From assembly GCA_013298045.1 (NCBI GenBank), contig JAAFJI010000009.1:1-33765 (forward strand): 33,765 nucleotides of DNA. The letters run 5' to 3'. This document shows, piece after piece, positions 7,563 to 15,978 of the stretch. Positions within the stretch are counted from its first letter, which is position 1. Every line of letters begins with the position of its first letter. Origin of the DNA: Betaproteobacteria bacterium (GTDB taxonomy: Bacteria; Pseudomonadota; Gammaproteobacteria; Burkholderiales; Casimicrobiaceae). Made by a program: the position numbers and the translations under genes. Under the pieces are notes generated by a model. It was not told the DNA's origin. It worked only from the letters and a program-made list of their open reading frames with translations, and did not search any database.

Positions 7563-8326
7563 GCGGCGAAATCGATATTCACGAATTGGGGCTCGGGAAA
7601 AAAGAGCTGTGGGCGGTGAATACACGCTTTTCATGCCTCTGCACGATTGACTACGACCACAGTTTTGTGCCGCGTTGGCGACCGTCGTTCATCACGAGTT
7701 ATTCGACCGAGGATCGTTGTCATTTGAATGGCCTCGCGATGGTCAACGGGCAGCCGAAATACGTGACCGCCCTCGGCGAGACCGATCACGCCCGCGGCTG
7801 GCGCGACAACAAGGCCTTCGGCGGCATCTTGATGGATGTGGATACAAAACAAGTGCTGCTGCGTGGGCTCTCGATGCCGCATTCGCCGCGCTGGTATCGC
7901 GACACCTTATGGTTTCTGGAATCCGGCTACGGCGCGCTCTGCACCTTCAACAAAAAAACCGGCGAGAAAAAAATAATTGCGACGATGCCGGGCTTCACCC
8001 GCGGACTCGATTTCTACGGTCCCTTAGCCTTCATCGGCCTCTCGCAGGTGCGCGAAACCGCCTCCTTCTCCGGCATTCCGATTACCGAGATGGACATCGA
8101 GCGCACCAGCGGTCTCTACGTGATCAACATCGAGACCGGCGAAACGGTGGCCTTCCTTCGATTCAACCGGCAACTGCAAGAGGTCTTCGCGGTGAGCGTG
8201 CTGTCGGGCAATCAATGGCCGGAGCTGCTCGGGCGCGACGATGAAACGGTGGGCGGTGCGTATGCGCTGCCGAACGATGCGCTACGCGAGATTCGACCTG
8301 CGCCGGCTGCGCCCAATCAGAGCTGA
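7457..8326 (+). CDS. TIGR03032-family domain, 3' part of the frameshifted fusion gene
   Basis: About 290 codons in the -1 frame relative to the preceding gene. They contain the bulk of a TIGR03032 domain: EFRNMPDVGRL, SHVSGEIDIHELG, ELWAVNTRFSCL, RWRPSFITSY, RCHLNGLAM, GLSMPHSPRWY, GFTRGLDFYGPLAFIGLSQVRE and FNRQLQEVFAVSVL. The domain looks propeller-like. Its beginning (LAFTTYQ-type strand and RPMGMI) is encoded in the other frame upstream, so it is not an independent gene. It has no credible start or ribosome-binding site; the first codon in this frame is a TTG within the T-run. Either the gene is broken, the frame is restored by slippage, or the assembly lacks a T. The biochemical role of TIGR03032 is not known to me. 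Confidence 0.8.
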   Translation: MGTHREVIEFRNMPDVGRLREDKPDAVYVPRVSHVSGEIDIHELGLGKKELWAVNTRFSCLCTIDYDHSFVPRWRPSFITSYSTEDRCHLNGLAMVNGQPKYVTALGETDHARGWRDNKAFGGILMDVDTKQVLLRGLSMPHSPRWYRDTLWFLESGYGALCTFNKKTGEKKIIATMPGFTRGLDFYGPLAFIGLSQVRETASFSGIPITEMDIERTSGLYVINIETGETVAFLRFNRQLQEVFAVSVLSGNQWPELLGRDDETVGGAYALPNDALREIRPAPAAPNQS

Positions 8327-8517
8327 GGCACACACTAGCGGGGGGCACGCCCGTCGTTCCGTCGCAAATACGCGACGGATCTTCAAAGGAGTTCCATGTT
8401 TTGGTAAATCGTTTGGTGAAACGAGCCGCATCCGACAAAATGTCGAGAGAAATCTGAAAATCAGCTCAAGCTGATAAGGCCTCAAAAAAACAACCACCAC
8501 CGGAAAGAACACTAGTA
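8327..8517. other. Gap with two small hairpins, no gene
   Basis: An 8-bp stem TCCGTCGC/GCGACGGA (8358-8365, 8372-8379) lies just after the TIGR03032 stop and lacks a T-run. ATCAGCT/AGCTGAT (8460-8466, 8469-8475) lies 43 nt before the next start and could affect its translation. No riboswitch class was recognised. Confidence 0.5.
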
Positions 8518-10023
8518 ATGAACGTTCGGATGCCTACCGCGCCGCGCCCACTTGCGTCGGCGTTGCTTGCAGCGGGGCTTGGTTTTGCCGCCATTCCCGC
8601 CCATGCCGCCACCTTTACCGTTTCAACCACTGCAGACGCAGGTCCGGGCAGTTTGCGGCAAGCCTTGTTAGACGCAAACGCCTCTGCTGGTGCGGACACG
8701 GTGGTCTTCAACTTACCTGCCAGCAGCGTGATTACGCTGAGCACTGGCGAAATTGACATCACCGAGACCGTCACAATCACCGGTCCCGGGGCAAGCAATC
8801 TGACGATTACCACCAACCGCAGCAGCCGCGTGTTTGCCATGACCGGCGCTGGCACCGTTGGGATCAGTGGGCTCCGCTTCGCGAATTCTGGCGCGACCGC
8901 GCCCGCATGCGCACCCGGCGGCGCGCTCTATTCCTCCGACACCAGTTTGTCGATCTCGCAATCAGTCTTTCATAACAACTCATCTGGAACCTGTGCGGGC
9001 GGAACACTCTATTTCACGTCAGAGGGAACGACGCCAACGCTCACCGTCACAGACAGCACATTCACCAACAACTCGGCCGGCACGGGCTCGCAAGGCGGTG
9101 CACTCTACATTCGTGGGGGTATCGCCAACATCTCACGCAGTGTCTTCTCAGGAAATTCGTCGGGAGACACCGGCGGCGCGATTTACGCCTATGACCATGC
9201 GGGGCTCACCATTCGAGATTCGGTGTTCACATCCAACACTGCTCCTGCGGGCGGTGCCATCGAAAGCCGCGACACGAGCGGTAGCGTGAACATCTCGGGT
9301 TCGACCTTCAGTGGCAATACGGCCACAGACACTAGCGGCAAGGGGGGCGGAGCAATCGCGCTTTACGGAAGCGGCGCGTCCGTGATCGAGAACTCAACGT
9401 TTACCGGAAACACAACGGCTGGTAGTGAGGGTAGCGCGATTTACTTGTACACAACGTCGCTAACGCTTCGCAATGTCACGATCTCTGGAAATACAGGCTC
9501 CTCCGCAGGAGCCGTCCGTGCAGAAGCCGAATCGACCCGTACGCTCACGCTCATCAACACCGTGGTGGCCGGAAGTGGCGCTCCCGACGTTTCCACGTCA
9601 GGTCTTTCAGCAACAGGAACGAATTCGTTGGTCGAAAATCAGACCGGTCTGGGCTTGGGCGGTTCCGGCAACCTGTCAGGCGCGCCAAACCTTGGGGCGC
9701 TCGCCAACAATGGCGGGTTGGTCGTGGGTGCATCGGGCTTCACTTCGCCCATTCTCACGATGCTGCCGATCGCGGGCAGCCCGCTCATTGACAATGGCAG
9801 CGCCGCCGCGCTCGGCACGTTGACCACTGACCAGCGTGGCGCAGGTTTCGCGCGAGTCACGGGCAGCAACCCCGACATTGGTGCGGCCGAGTTTGGCTCG
9901 GGTGTGGTCGTGCAGGCAAGACCACCCGCAGTTGTCCCGACATTGGGAGCGCTGGGCTTGCTGCTCACGTCGCTACTCACGGCATTCACTGGCGGATTGA
10001 GCTTACGGCGTCGGCGAAAATAA
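8518..10023 (+). CDS. Exported beta-helix protein with choice-of-anchor Q pattern and IPTL-CTERM tail
   Basis: A 501-residue secreted protein. The signal peptide is about residues 1-30 (cleavage after AHA). The mature start TFTVSTTADAGPGSLRQALLDANA is typical of right-handed parallel beta-helix surface proteins. Repeated turns rich in Gly, Ser, Thr and Asn follow (GGAIYAYDHAG, SVFTSNTAPAGGAIESRDTSG, STFSGNTA). A closing region SPLIDNGSAAALGTLTTDQRGAGF with DIGAAEFG is the choice-of-anchor Q pattern. The C-terminus has PTLGALGLLLTSLL, a hydrophobic stretch and RRRRK: an IPTL-CTERM-type sorting tail. It is probably delivered to the outer surface after removal of the tail by a dedicated protease not encoded here. 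A terminator follows at once. Function unknown; adhesin or matrix component is a guess. Confidence 0.85.
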   Translation: MNVRMPTAPRPLASALLAAGLGFAAIPAHAATFTVSTTADAGPGSLRQALLDANASAGADTVVFNLPASSVITLSTGEIDITETVTITGPGASNLTITTNRSSRVFAMTGAGTVGISGLRFANSGATAPACAPGGALYSSDTSLSISQSVFHNNSSGTCAGGTLYFTSEGTTPTLTVTDSTFTNNSAGTGSQGGALYIRGGIANISRSVFSGNSSGDTGGAIYAYDHAGLTIRDSVFTSNTAPAGGAIESRDTSGSVNISGSTFSGNTATDTSGKGGGAIALYGSGASVIENSTFTGNTTAGSEGSAIYLYTTSLTLRNVTISGNTGSSAGAVRAEAESTRTLTLINTVVAGSGAPDVSTSGLSATGTNSLVENQTGLGLGGSGNLSGAPNLGALANNGGLVVGASGFTSPILTMLPIAGSPLIDNGSAAALGTLTTDQRGAGFARVTGSNPDIGAAEFGSGVVVQARPPAVVPTLGALGLLLTSLLTAFTGGLSLRRRRK

Positions 10024-10040
10024 CATATTTTTTCGTATGT

Positions 10041-10124
10041 GCCGGATACAGAGCCGCTTCGCGGCTCTTTTTTATTTGAATTGTGAAAATATTAAAATGC
10101 CCGGAAAGCGCGTTTTCATTGGGC
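10041..10124. repeat. Intergenic palindromic element, copy 5 (84 nt), overlapping a terminator
   Basis: GCC at 10041 and ATTGGGC ending at 10124 give the 84-nt spacing. The inner arms match poorly. A 10-bp dyad lies just outside: TTTTCGTATG (10030-10039) and CATACGAAAA (10128-10137). The terminator at 10051-10073 lies inside. It sits between convergent genes, 24 nt from the 2OG oxygenase stop. This is one of the weaker copies. Confidence 0.5.
10051..10073 (+). terminator. Intrinsic terminator of the beta-helix protein gene
   Basis: GAGCCGC (10051-10057), loop TTC, GCGGCTC (10061-10067), then six T. A strong canonical intrinsic terminator 28 nt after the stop codon. Confidence 0.92.
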
Positions 10125-10147
10125 TTTCATACGAAAAGTTAAATCAA

Positions 10148-10795
10148 TCAAACTTTTGGGCGAATCCGCATATTGAACGCGACCGAAATCCGCTCGGAGT
10201 CGCTCCGGTGCGGTGTGACGTAATGCTGCATCCAGCTCGGGAACATCACCAGCAAGCCGGCCGTCGGAACGGCACGAAAGCGAATCTCTCCCTGATCGGG
10301 AACGCCAAGGATCGTCGCGTTAGCCCGTGGATCGAGGAGCTCCATGCGACCGCCAGGCTCATCGGCCGCGATGCTTCGAGGATAGTAAACGCCCGACCAA
10401 GAGTAGCCGCCGTGTGCATGCACCACATGAAACGCATGCGCCGGTGAGACATTGGCCCACGCCTCCACTTCGACCGATGCATCCAGCGGCGCAGCATCTG
10501 CGGGTCGAACCTGGCGAGTGATCCGGTGCATCGCCTCAAGCGCCGCGTCGCGCAACATGGCGCATTCCGAGGTGGGCCAGTTGAACAAGTCGCGCGGCGA
10601 CTGCCATCCGCCGCGATTCGAAATTTGCCGCGACACCGGCATGGCCGCACGTCGCGCCAAAATGGTTTCAACGAGCCGCTCGTTGAATTGCTCGTTCGAA
10701 AAGGGCAATGTCCACTGCAGAACTGGGGTCGCGAAATGCCAGTAAACCATCCGCTCGGGGCTCGGCTCAACACGACCTAAAGGAAAGGCATTCAT
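10148..10795 (-). CDS. TIGR02466-like 2-oxoglutarate/Fe(II) oxygenase
   Basis: A 215-residue protein with a double-stranded beta-helix oxygenase pattern: HVVHAHGGYSWSGVYYP (about 123-139, His126/His128 as candidate iron ligands), GGRMELLDPRA (148-158), GLLVMFPSWMQHYVTPH (180-196, His191) and ERISVAFNMRI with Arg202 to bind 2-oxoglutarate. This matches the uncharacterised TIGR02466 oxygenase family. It begins 21 nt after the cysNC stop on the same strand, so it is probably the third gene of a cysD-cysNC operon. Co-transcription with PAPS synthesis and the nearby sulfotransferase fusion suggest a role in oxidising or maturing a sulfated or sulfonated compound. That role is inference. Confidence 0.82.
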   Translation of the reverse strand: MNAFPLGRVEPSPERMVYWHFATPVLQWTLPFSNEQFNERLVETILARRAAMPVSRQISNRGGWQSPRDLFNWPTSECAMLRDAALEAMHRITRQVRPADAAPLDASVEVEAWANVSPAHAFHVVHAHGGYSWSGVYYPRSIAADEPGGRMELLDPRANATILGVPDQGEIRFRAVPTAGLLVMFPSWMQHYVTPHRSDSERISVAFNMRIRPKV

Positions 10796-10816
10796 AACGA
10801 CGTTCTCACGGCTACG

Positions 10817-12679
10817 CTACCCAGCGCGATCCAAGAATTCGATGATTTGCTCGGCGGCCGCCACAGCATCGATGTTCGCTGTGTCAATCCGAAGCTCTGG
10901 GGAAACGGGCGCTTCGTAGGGCGCATCGATCCCGGTGAAATTACGCAGCTCACCCCGCCGCGCTTTTTTGTAGAGCCCTTTCGGATCGCGCGACTCGGCG
11001 AGTTCGAGCGAGGCGTCGACAAAAATTTCAACGAACTCATCGGTGGCGAATTTCTCGCGCACCATCTGTCGCTCCGCCGCGTACGGGGAGATGAAGGACG
11101 CAATCACGATGAGCCCGGCGTCCACCATGAGCTTCGCCACTTCCGACACGCGTCGAATGTTTTCCACGCGATCGGCTTCGGTGAATCCGAGGTCGTGACA
11201 CAGACCATGACGCACGTTATCGCCATCGAGCAGATAGGTGTGCCGCCCCATTGCATGCAAACGCTTTTCCACGAGGTTCGCAATGGTCGATTTACCTGCG
11301 CCCGACAATCCGGTGAGCCAAAGCACGCGCGGGGTCTGTCCAAGCGCGCTCGATCGCGCGGCGCGATTGACGGTGAGCGTTTGCCAATGCACATTTTGCG
11401 AGCGGCGCAGCGCAAAGCGAATCATGCCGGCCGCGACCGTTTCATTGGTGCTGCGGTCGATGATGATGAAGCTGCCGGTGTCGTGTTGCTCGACGTACGG
11501 ATCGAATGCAATCGGCTGCGCCGTCGTCACGACGCAAACGCCGATATCGTTGAGCGCGAGCGTTTTCGCGGCGATTTGCTCAAACGTGTCCACGTTGCGA
11601 CGAAACTTGGGCTCGCTCAGCGTCGCACTTACTGTGCGAGCGCCGACCTTCATCAGATACCCGCGCCCGGCGACGAGCGGCGTGTCACTCATCCACACAA
11701 TGTCGGCTTCGAACTGATCGGCCACCTGTGCAGGCGCGTTGCGCGCAACGATCAGGTCGCCACGACCGACATCGATCTCATCGGACAAAACGACCGTTAC
11801 CGAGCGACCGGTCGTTGCCACCTCAATCGAGTCATCGCCCCAGGTAACGATTTGTTTGACCGTCGTTTCGCGTCGCGACGGCAACACCGTCACCGCGTCA
11901 CCAACGCGCAAGCTGCCCGCGAGCACGCGACCGCTGTAGCCGCGAAATGCGGCGTTCGGGCGATTGACCCATTGCACCGAGAAGCGCAGCGGTTGATCGC
12001 CCAATTCGCGCTCGCCTGCTTTCACCGAGTGCAAATGCGCAAGCAGCGTCGGACCGCTGTACCAGGCCATCGCGTCGGAGGCGTGGCAGACGTTGTCGCC
12101 ATGAAACGCGGAGAGCGGAATGCTCACGCAATCGGTCAACGCGAGCGACGCCGCAAAGCTACGGAAATCCGCGTCGATCTTTGCAAATACCGCTTGATCG
12201 AAATCGACCAAATCCATTTTGTTCACCGCAAGCACGAGGCTTTCCACACCGAGCAGCGCGATCACATGACAATGCCGCCGCGTTTGCTGGAGCACGCCTT
12301 TGCGCGCATCGATCAACACCACGGCAAGGTCCGCGTTCGAGGCGCCGGTGACCATATTGCGGGTGTACTGCTCGTGACCGGGCGAATCGATCACGATGAA
12401 CTTGCGCTCAGGCGTGGCGAAGTAGCGATACGCGACGTCGATGGTGATGCCCTGCGCGCGCTCAGCCGCCAACCCGTCGACCAAAAGCGCCGGATCGAGC
12501 GCATCGCCCTGGGTGCCGAATTGTTTGGAGTCGCGGGCGAGCGCCGCGAGCTGATCCTCGTAGACCGAGTTCGTATCGAGCAGGAGCTTGCCGATCAGCG
12601 TGCTTTTGCCGTCGTCAACGCTGCCGCAGGTAACGAAGCGCAGCAGCGAGGTCGCATGTTCGTTCGCGTGCCCGCTCAT
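10817..12679 (-). CDS. cysNC: Bifunctional sulfate adenylyltransferase subunit 1 / adenylylsulfate kinase
   Basis: A 620-residue fusion. The N-terminal half is the GTPase subunit of ATP sulfurylase: GSVDDGKST (19-27), [12 protein letters not shown] switch region and NKMD guanine specificity. It activates CysD, which makes adenosine 5'-phosphosulfate. The C-terminal part (from about 445) is APS kinase, with P-loop [18 protein letters not shown] and [13 protein letters not shown]; it phosphorylates APS to PAPS. Its ATG shares one base with the cysD stop (TGATG), implying coupled translation. The product serves sulfate assimilation and can also feed the sulfotransferase encoded at 5211. A long open frame exists on the opposite strand but is only a GC-rich shadow. 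Confidence 0.96.
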   Translation of the reverse strand: MSGHANEHATSLLRFVTCGSVDDGKSTLIGKLLLDTNSVYEDQLAALARDSKQFGTQGDALDPALLVDGLAAERAQGITIDVAYRYFATPERKFIVIDSPGHEQYTRNMVTGASNADLAVVLIDARKGVLQQTRRHCHVIALLGVESLVLAVNKMDLVDFDQAVFAKIDADFRSFAASLALTDCVSIPLSAFHGDNVCHASDAMAWYSGPTLLAHLHSVKAGERELGDQPLRFSVQWVNRPNAAFRGYSGRVLAGSLRVGDAVTVLPSRRETTVKQIVTWGDDSIEVATTGRSVTVVLSDEIDVGRGDLIVARNAPAQVADQFEADIVWMSDTPLVAGRGYLMKVGARTVSATLSEPKFRRNVDTFEQIAAKTLALNDIGVCVVTTAQPIAFDPYVEQHDTGSFIIIDRSTNETVAAGMIRFALRRSQNVHWQTLTVNRAARSSALGQTPRVLWLTGLSGAGKSTIANLVEKRLHAMGRHTYLLDGDNVRHGLCHDLGFTEADRVENIRRVSEVAKLMVDAGLIVIASFISPYAAERQMVREKFATDEFVEIFVDASLELAESRDPKGLYKKARRGELRNFTGIDAPYEAPVSPELRIDTANIDAVAAAEQIIEFLDRAG

Positions 12680-13593
12680 CAGAAATAGCCCTCACGCTTT
12701 TTGCGCTCCATCGAAAACGCGGTGTCTTTGTCGATGGCGCGACCTTGCCGCTCGGATTGCCGGCTCGCGCGAACCTCCTCGACAATGTCCGCCACCGTCG
12801 TCGCGGAGGACTCGACCGCACCAGAGAGCGGGTAGCAGCCGAGTGTGCGAAAACGCACTCGCCGAATGCCGGGTGTTTCCTTCGGTTCAAGCCGCATTCG
12901 ATCATCATCGACCATAATCCAAATGCCATCTCTGCGAACCACTGGACGAGGCGCTGCGAAGTAAAGCGGTACGATTTCAATCTGTTGATGCAGGATGTAT
13001 TGCCAAATATCGAGTTCGGTCCAGTTTGAAAGCGGAAACACGCGAAAACTCTCGCCAGCGTGTTTGCGAGCGTTCACTAAGCGCCACAGCTCCGGGCGCT
13101 GGAGCCGTGGTTCCCACTGGTGCGCGGTGGTTCGGTGCGAAAACACACGTTCTTTGGCGCGGGATGCCTCTTCGTCGCGCCGCGCGCCGCCAAACGCGCA
13201 ATCGAAACCGTGCAGATTAAGCGCTTGCCGCAGCCCTTGCGTTTTCCATTCGTCGGTGTGCCGTGAGGAGCCGTGATCGAACGGATTGATCCCCGCCGCG
13301 AGCGCATCGGGATTGCGATGCACCAGCATCTCGATGCCCGGTTGCGCCGCGATCTTCGCGCGAAAGGCGATCATTTCCCGGAATTTCCAGGTCGTATCCA
13401 CATGAAGCAGCGGAAACGGCAGCGGCGATGGGTAAAACGCCTTCTGCGCGAGGCGCAGCAACACCGAGCTGTCTTTACCGATCGAATACAGCAGCACCGG
13501 ACGCTCGCATTCGGAAACGGCTTCGCGAAAGATGTCGATGCTTTCGTCTTCAAGACGCTGCAAATGCAGTGGCAAATCGCGCGCTAGACTCAT
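12679..13593 (-). CDS. cysD: Sulfate adenylyltransferase subunit 2
   Basis: The catalytic subunit of ATP sulfurylase, 304 residues. It belongs to the PP-loop superfamily with [11 protein letters not shown] (36-46). Family features include [54 protein letters not shown], and the C-terminal [14 protein letters not shown] and [11 protein letters not shown] start at ATG 13593 ([19 protein letters not shown]), where homologues begin; the open frame extends 91 codons further upstream, but that part crosses the rpsF promoter region and looks non-coding. No good ribosome-binding site is visible. First gene of the cysD-cysNC-oxygenase operon. Confidence 0.95.
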   Translation of the reverse strand: MSLARDLPLHLQRLEDESIDIFREAVSECERPVLLYSIGKDSSVLLRLAQKAFYPSPLPFPLLHVDTTWKFREMIAFRAKIAAQPGIEMLVHRNPDALAAGINPFDHGSSRHTDEWKTQGLRQALNLHGFDCAFGGARRDEEASRAKERVFSHRTTAHQWEPRLQRPELWRLVNARKHAGESFRVFPLSNWTELDIWQYILHQQIEIVPLYFAAPRPVVRRDGIWIMVDDDRMRLEPKETPGIRRVRFRTLGCYPLSGAVESSATTVADIVEEVRASRQSERQGRAIDKDTAFSMERKKREGYF

Positions 13594-13697
13594 CGCGCTA
13601 TTTTGCACGGAGCGCGCAGCCTCGCTCGCGCCGCAGGCGTATGGATTCGTGCCACGGCTAAGAACATGCGCGCACCGGAGGACATAGAACCTAGCGC

Positions 13698-13727
13698 TTG
13701 GCAACGCCCGGCGTTTCGGGCTAGAAT
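13698..13727 (+). promoter_or_regulatory. Sigma-70 promoter of the rpsF operon
   Basis: TTGGCA (13698-13703), 18-bp spacer, TAGAAT (13722-13727). Its position about 140 nt upstream of rpsF in the gap between divergent cysD and rpsF supports it. Confidence 0.65.
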
Positions 13728-13734
13728 CGCGGGT

Positions 13735-13864
13735 TCTGCTCCACGGCACATACGTCTGCTGAATTCTTCGGAAACAGGCGGCGGCTAATTCAAAACGTCG
13801 GGAGTCGGTAAGGCGCTTCGAGTGATCGAAGCAATTTCTGTCCATAGAAACGAAAGGCAATGAC
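13735..13864 (+). promoter_or_regulatory. rpsF leader with hairpin
   Basis: A leader of about 130 nt contains the hairpin GCTTCGA-GTGA-TCGAAGC (13815-13832) and a G/C-rich run GGCGGCGGC upstream. rpsF leaders in many bacteria bind the S6:S18 dimer for autoregulation. I cannot confirm the conserved binding loop here, so regulation is only possible. Confidence 0.35.
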
Positions 13865-14227
13865 ATGCGTCATTACGAAATCGTCTTTATCGTCCATCCG
13901 GACCAAAGCGAACAAGTCCCGACGATGGTTGAGCGTTATCGCTCCCTGGTGACGGGCAAAGGCGGAAAAATTCACCGCTTAGAGGATTGGGGTCGCCGCC
14001 AGTTGGCCTACGCGATCAACAAAGTCTACAAAGCGCACTATGTGTGCATGAACATCGAGTGCGATGCGGAAACGCTCGTTGAACTCGAGACGTCGTTTAA
14101 GTTCAATGACGCCGTGCTGCGTCATCTGACCGTCAAAAAAGACGGCGCTGAACTCGCCCCATCGCCCATGATGACCGGCGAAAAAGCCAAAAACCTGAAC
14201 GCGCCGGAAACGGCCGAAGCCGAATAA
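13865..14227 (+). CDS. rpsF: 30S ribosomal protein S6
   Basis: A 120-residue S6, starting [19 protein letters not shown], with [16 protein letters not shown] and [12 protein letters not shown] typical of the family. S6 binds 16S rRNA with S18 in the platform of the small subunit. AAGG lies seven bases before the ATG. The C-terminal tail (about 95-120) is acidic and Ala-rich, as in many proteobacteria. First gene of rpsF-rpsR-rplI; priB, often second in this operon, is absent. Confidence 0.97.
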   Translation: MRHYEIVFIVHPDQSEQVPTMVERYRSLVTGKGGKIHRLEDWGRRQLAYAINKVYKAHYVCMNIECDAETLVELETSFKFNDAVLRHLTVKKDGAELAPSPMMTGEKAKNLNAPETAEAE

Positions 14228-14239
14228 GGAGCACCGACC

Positions 14240-14524
14240 ATGGCATTTACACCTCGTGGCAAGGGCAACCTTCGCAATAACAACCGGAAGCCGCGCGAAG
14301 CGAGCTTATTCAAGCGCAAGAAATTCTGCCGCTTCACCGCAGCAGGCGTCAAAGAGATCGACTACAAAGACGTCGACACACTCAAAGATTTCGTTCAGGA
14401 GAACGGCAAGATTCAACCGGCACGCGTTTCGGGCACCAAAGCTCGCTACCAGCGCCAGTTGACCACTGCCATCAAGCGCGCCCGCTTCCTGGCACTCCTC
14501 CCGTACTGCGATCTGCACGAATAA
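14240..14524 (+). CDS. rpsR: 30S ribosomal protein S18
   Basis: A 94-residue S18. The core [22 protein letters not shown] and [29 protein letters not shown] is unmistakable. A basic N-terminal extension of about 20 residues ([18 protein letters not shown]) precedes it, longer than in E. coli. It forms the S6:S18 pair on the 30S platform. AAGGAG lies upstream, 12 nt after rpsF. Confidence 0.97.
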   Translation: MAFTPRGKGNLRNNNRKPREASLFKRKKFCRFTAAGVKEIDYKDVDTLKDFVQENGKIQPARVSGTKARYQRQLTTAIKRARFLALLPYCDLHE

Positions 14525-14543
14525 TCGGGACGAAAGAATCATT

Positions 14544-14996
14544 ATGCAAATCATTCTGCTCGAAAAAGTAAAAAACGTCGGTCTGTTGGGCGACGTCGTG
14601 AAAGTCAAAGACGGCTACGCACGTAACTTTTTGATCCCGCAAGGTAAAGCCAAGCGCGCCACGCAAGTCAACATCGACGATTTGGCGAAGCGCCGCGCCG
14701 AGCTCGAAAAGGTCGCTGCCGAGAAACTCGCAGAGCAACAAAAGCTCGGCGAGAAACTAAACGGCATCGAACTCAAAATGTCGCAAAAAGCCGGTGTGGA
14801 CGGACGCTTGTTCGGCTCGGTCACCAATAACGACATCGCCGACGCACTCAAAGCGCAAGGCTATGACGTGGTCAAGGCAATGGTCTTGATGCCTTCGGGT
14901 CCGATCAAGATGATTGGCGAGACGCCGGTGAAGCTCGCGCTTCACACCGACGTTGACGCCGAAATCAAAGTCGTGGTGATTGCCGAGAAAGAGTAA
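14544..14996 (+). CDS. rplI: 50S ribosomal protein L9
   Basis: A 150-residue L9. The N-terminal rRNA-binding domain [19 protein letters not shown] with [18 protein letters not shown] is conserved, followed by a long charged connecting helix (about 45-75) and the C-terminal domain ([16 protein letters not shown]). Last gene of the operon, ended by the terminator at 15015. Confidence 0.97.
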   Translation: MQIILLEKVKNVGLLGDVVKVKDGYARNFLIPQGKAKRATQVNIDDLAKRRAELEKVAAEKLAEQQKLGEKLNGIELKMSQKAGVDGRLFGSVTNNDIADALKAQGYDVVKAMVLMPSGPIKMIGETPVKLALHTDVDAEIKVVVIAEKE

Positions 14997-15014
14997 TTTC
15001 TTCCTCGCAAAACA

Positions 15015-15048
15015 AAAACCCGCCCCAGCTAACTGCGGCGGGTTTTTT
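15015..15048 (+). terminator. Intrinsic terminator of rpsF-rpsR-rplI
   Basis: AAAACCCGCC (15015-15024) pairs with GGCGGGTTTT (15037-15046) around a 12-nt loop, ending in TTTTTT. Strong and well placed, 19 nt after the rplI stop. The A-run before the stem could let it work on the opposite strand as well. Confidence 0.92.
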
Positions 15049-15151
15049 GTTGTCCGCTTAGCCGCGCTGCGGTCGTGCAATCCCGGCGGCTCGCGCTCCG
15101 TGCCGCTGCGGCATGTCAACCCAAACAACTTGCTTGGCTATTTCTCGCGTT

Positions 15152-15235
15152 GCCCTATAAAATATGCCATCCTTCGCGATTAGCGCTTAAGTAAATACTT
15201 AATAAATTGCAGGTCAAGTTCATATTTTATGCGGC
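15152..15235. repeat. Intergenic AT-rich palindromic element, copy 2 (84 nt)
   Basis: GCCCTATAAAATATG (15152-15166) and CATATTTTATGCGGC (15221-15235) are inverted copies matching at 13 of 15 positions. Inside is TTAAGTA/TACTTAA with a 2-nt loop. It lies between convergent genes, 18 nt beyond the stop of the minus-strand gene at 15253. Clear member of the family. Confidence 0.75.
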
Positions 15236-15252
15236 GAAGTCTGCAAAAGCTA

Positions 15253-15957
15253 TCACCGCAAACCTCGTCGCCGAAACATTCCTGCCAACAGTGCGATGCC
15301 GAGCGCAAGCGCCATCATCGCCCAGGCGCTAAGCGTTGGTACGACCGTTGGAGCCGCCGCTGCCACCACGACTGTCGTCGCAAGTGTGCTCGACCCGCCT
15401 GCGCCATCGCTCACGCTCACAGTGAAGCTGTATGAGCCAATCACCGTGGGCGCACCGGTCAATGTGCAATTCGGGTTAAGCGCAATGCCCGGCGGCAACG
15501 CGCCCGCCACGAGCGTGCAGGTGTAAGGCGGCACGCCGCCGCTCACGCCGATACCCCCGACGTAGCTTTGCCCGAGCACGCCAGGCGGCAATGCGGGGGA
15601 CAGACTGAGCGCGTAGGCGATCACATTGACCCCGGCGAGAACCTTCGCCTCGCGCCCGTCGGCATCGGTCGCCCAGATTTCGAACGGGATCGTCGCCGGT
15701 GCGGGCGTGCCGGTAAGACTGCCAGCGGGCGAGAGTGTCATACCGTTGGGCAAACGGCCCACTTCGTTGGTAAACGCATAGGGCGCTTGACCGCCGCTCG
15801 CCGTGAACGCCTGGCTATAAGGCACGCCCGACGTACCTGGAGGCATGCTGCTCGGTGCGATCGTCACCTGCGCGAAGGCGAGCGCGGTCGCGAGCGAAAA
15901 CGCCGCCGCGACGATGCGCCTTGCCTTCCGGCGCAGGACAAAGATAGGATTCGACAT
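15253..15957 (-). CDS. Exported Ig-like (He_PIG-type) protein with IPTL-CTERM tail
   Basis: A 234-residue protein with a signal peptide (1-29, cleavage after AFA). Two putative-Ig repeats follow, each with the pattern P-G-x-x-G-x-x-Y plus a closing LTGTP or LTGAP (about 37-85 and 122-170). The C-terminus is VPTLSAWAMMALALGIALLAGMFRRRGLR in character: the PTLS-W motif, a membrane segment, then an Arg cluster, a textbook IPTL-CTERM sorting signal. It starts 21 nt after the S74-domain gene on the same strand, so the two are probably co-expressed and may act together at the cell surface. Precise function unknown. Confidence 0.88.
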   Translation of the reverse strand: MSNPIFVLRRKARRIVAAAFSLATALAFAQVTIAPSSMPPGTSGVPYSQAFTASGGQAPYAFTNEVGRLPNGMTLSPAGSLTGTPAPATIPFEIWATDADGREAKVLAGVNVIAYALSLSPALPPGVLGQSYVGGIGVSGGVPPYTCTLVAGALPPGIALNPNCTLTGAPTVIGSYSFTVSVSDGAGGSSTLATTVVVAAAAPTVVPTLSAWAMMALALGIALLAGMFRRRGLR

Positions 15958-15978
15958 GATGAAGCCGCTCCGCCCGCG

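Noticed and set aside
8391-8409. Three-codon leader peptide (ATG TTT TGG TAA) behind AAAGGAG in the gap before the beta-helix gene
   Set aside because: Too short to mean anything by itself and no attenuator structure with a T-run follows.
10847-12688. 613-codon open frame on the plus strand opposite cysNC
   Set aside because: It mirrors cysNC across its full length and has a composition rich in Arg and His typical of an antisense shadow of a GC-rich gene; no family motifs.
13594-13866. 91-codon N-terminal extension of cysD
   Set aside because: Not present in CysD homologues, crosses the rpsF promoter and leader, and has shadow-like composition; start placed at 13593.
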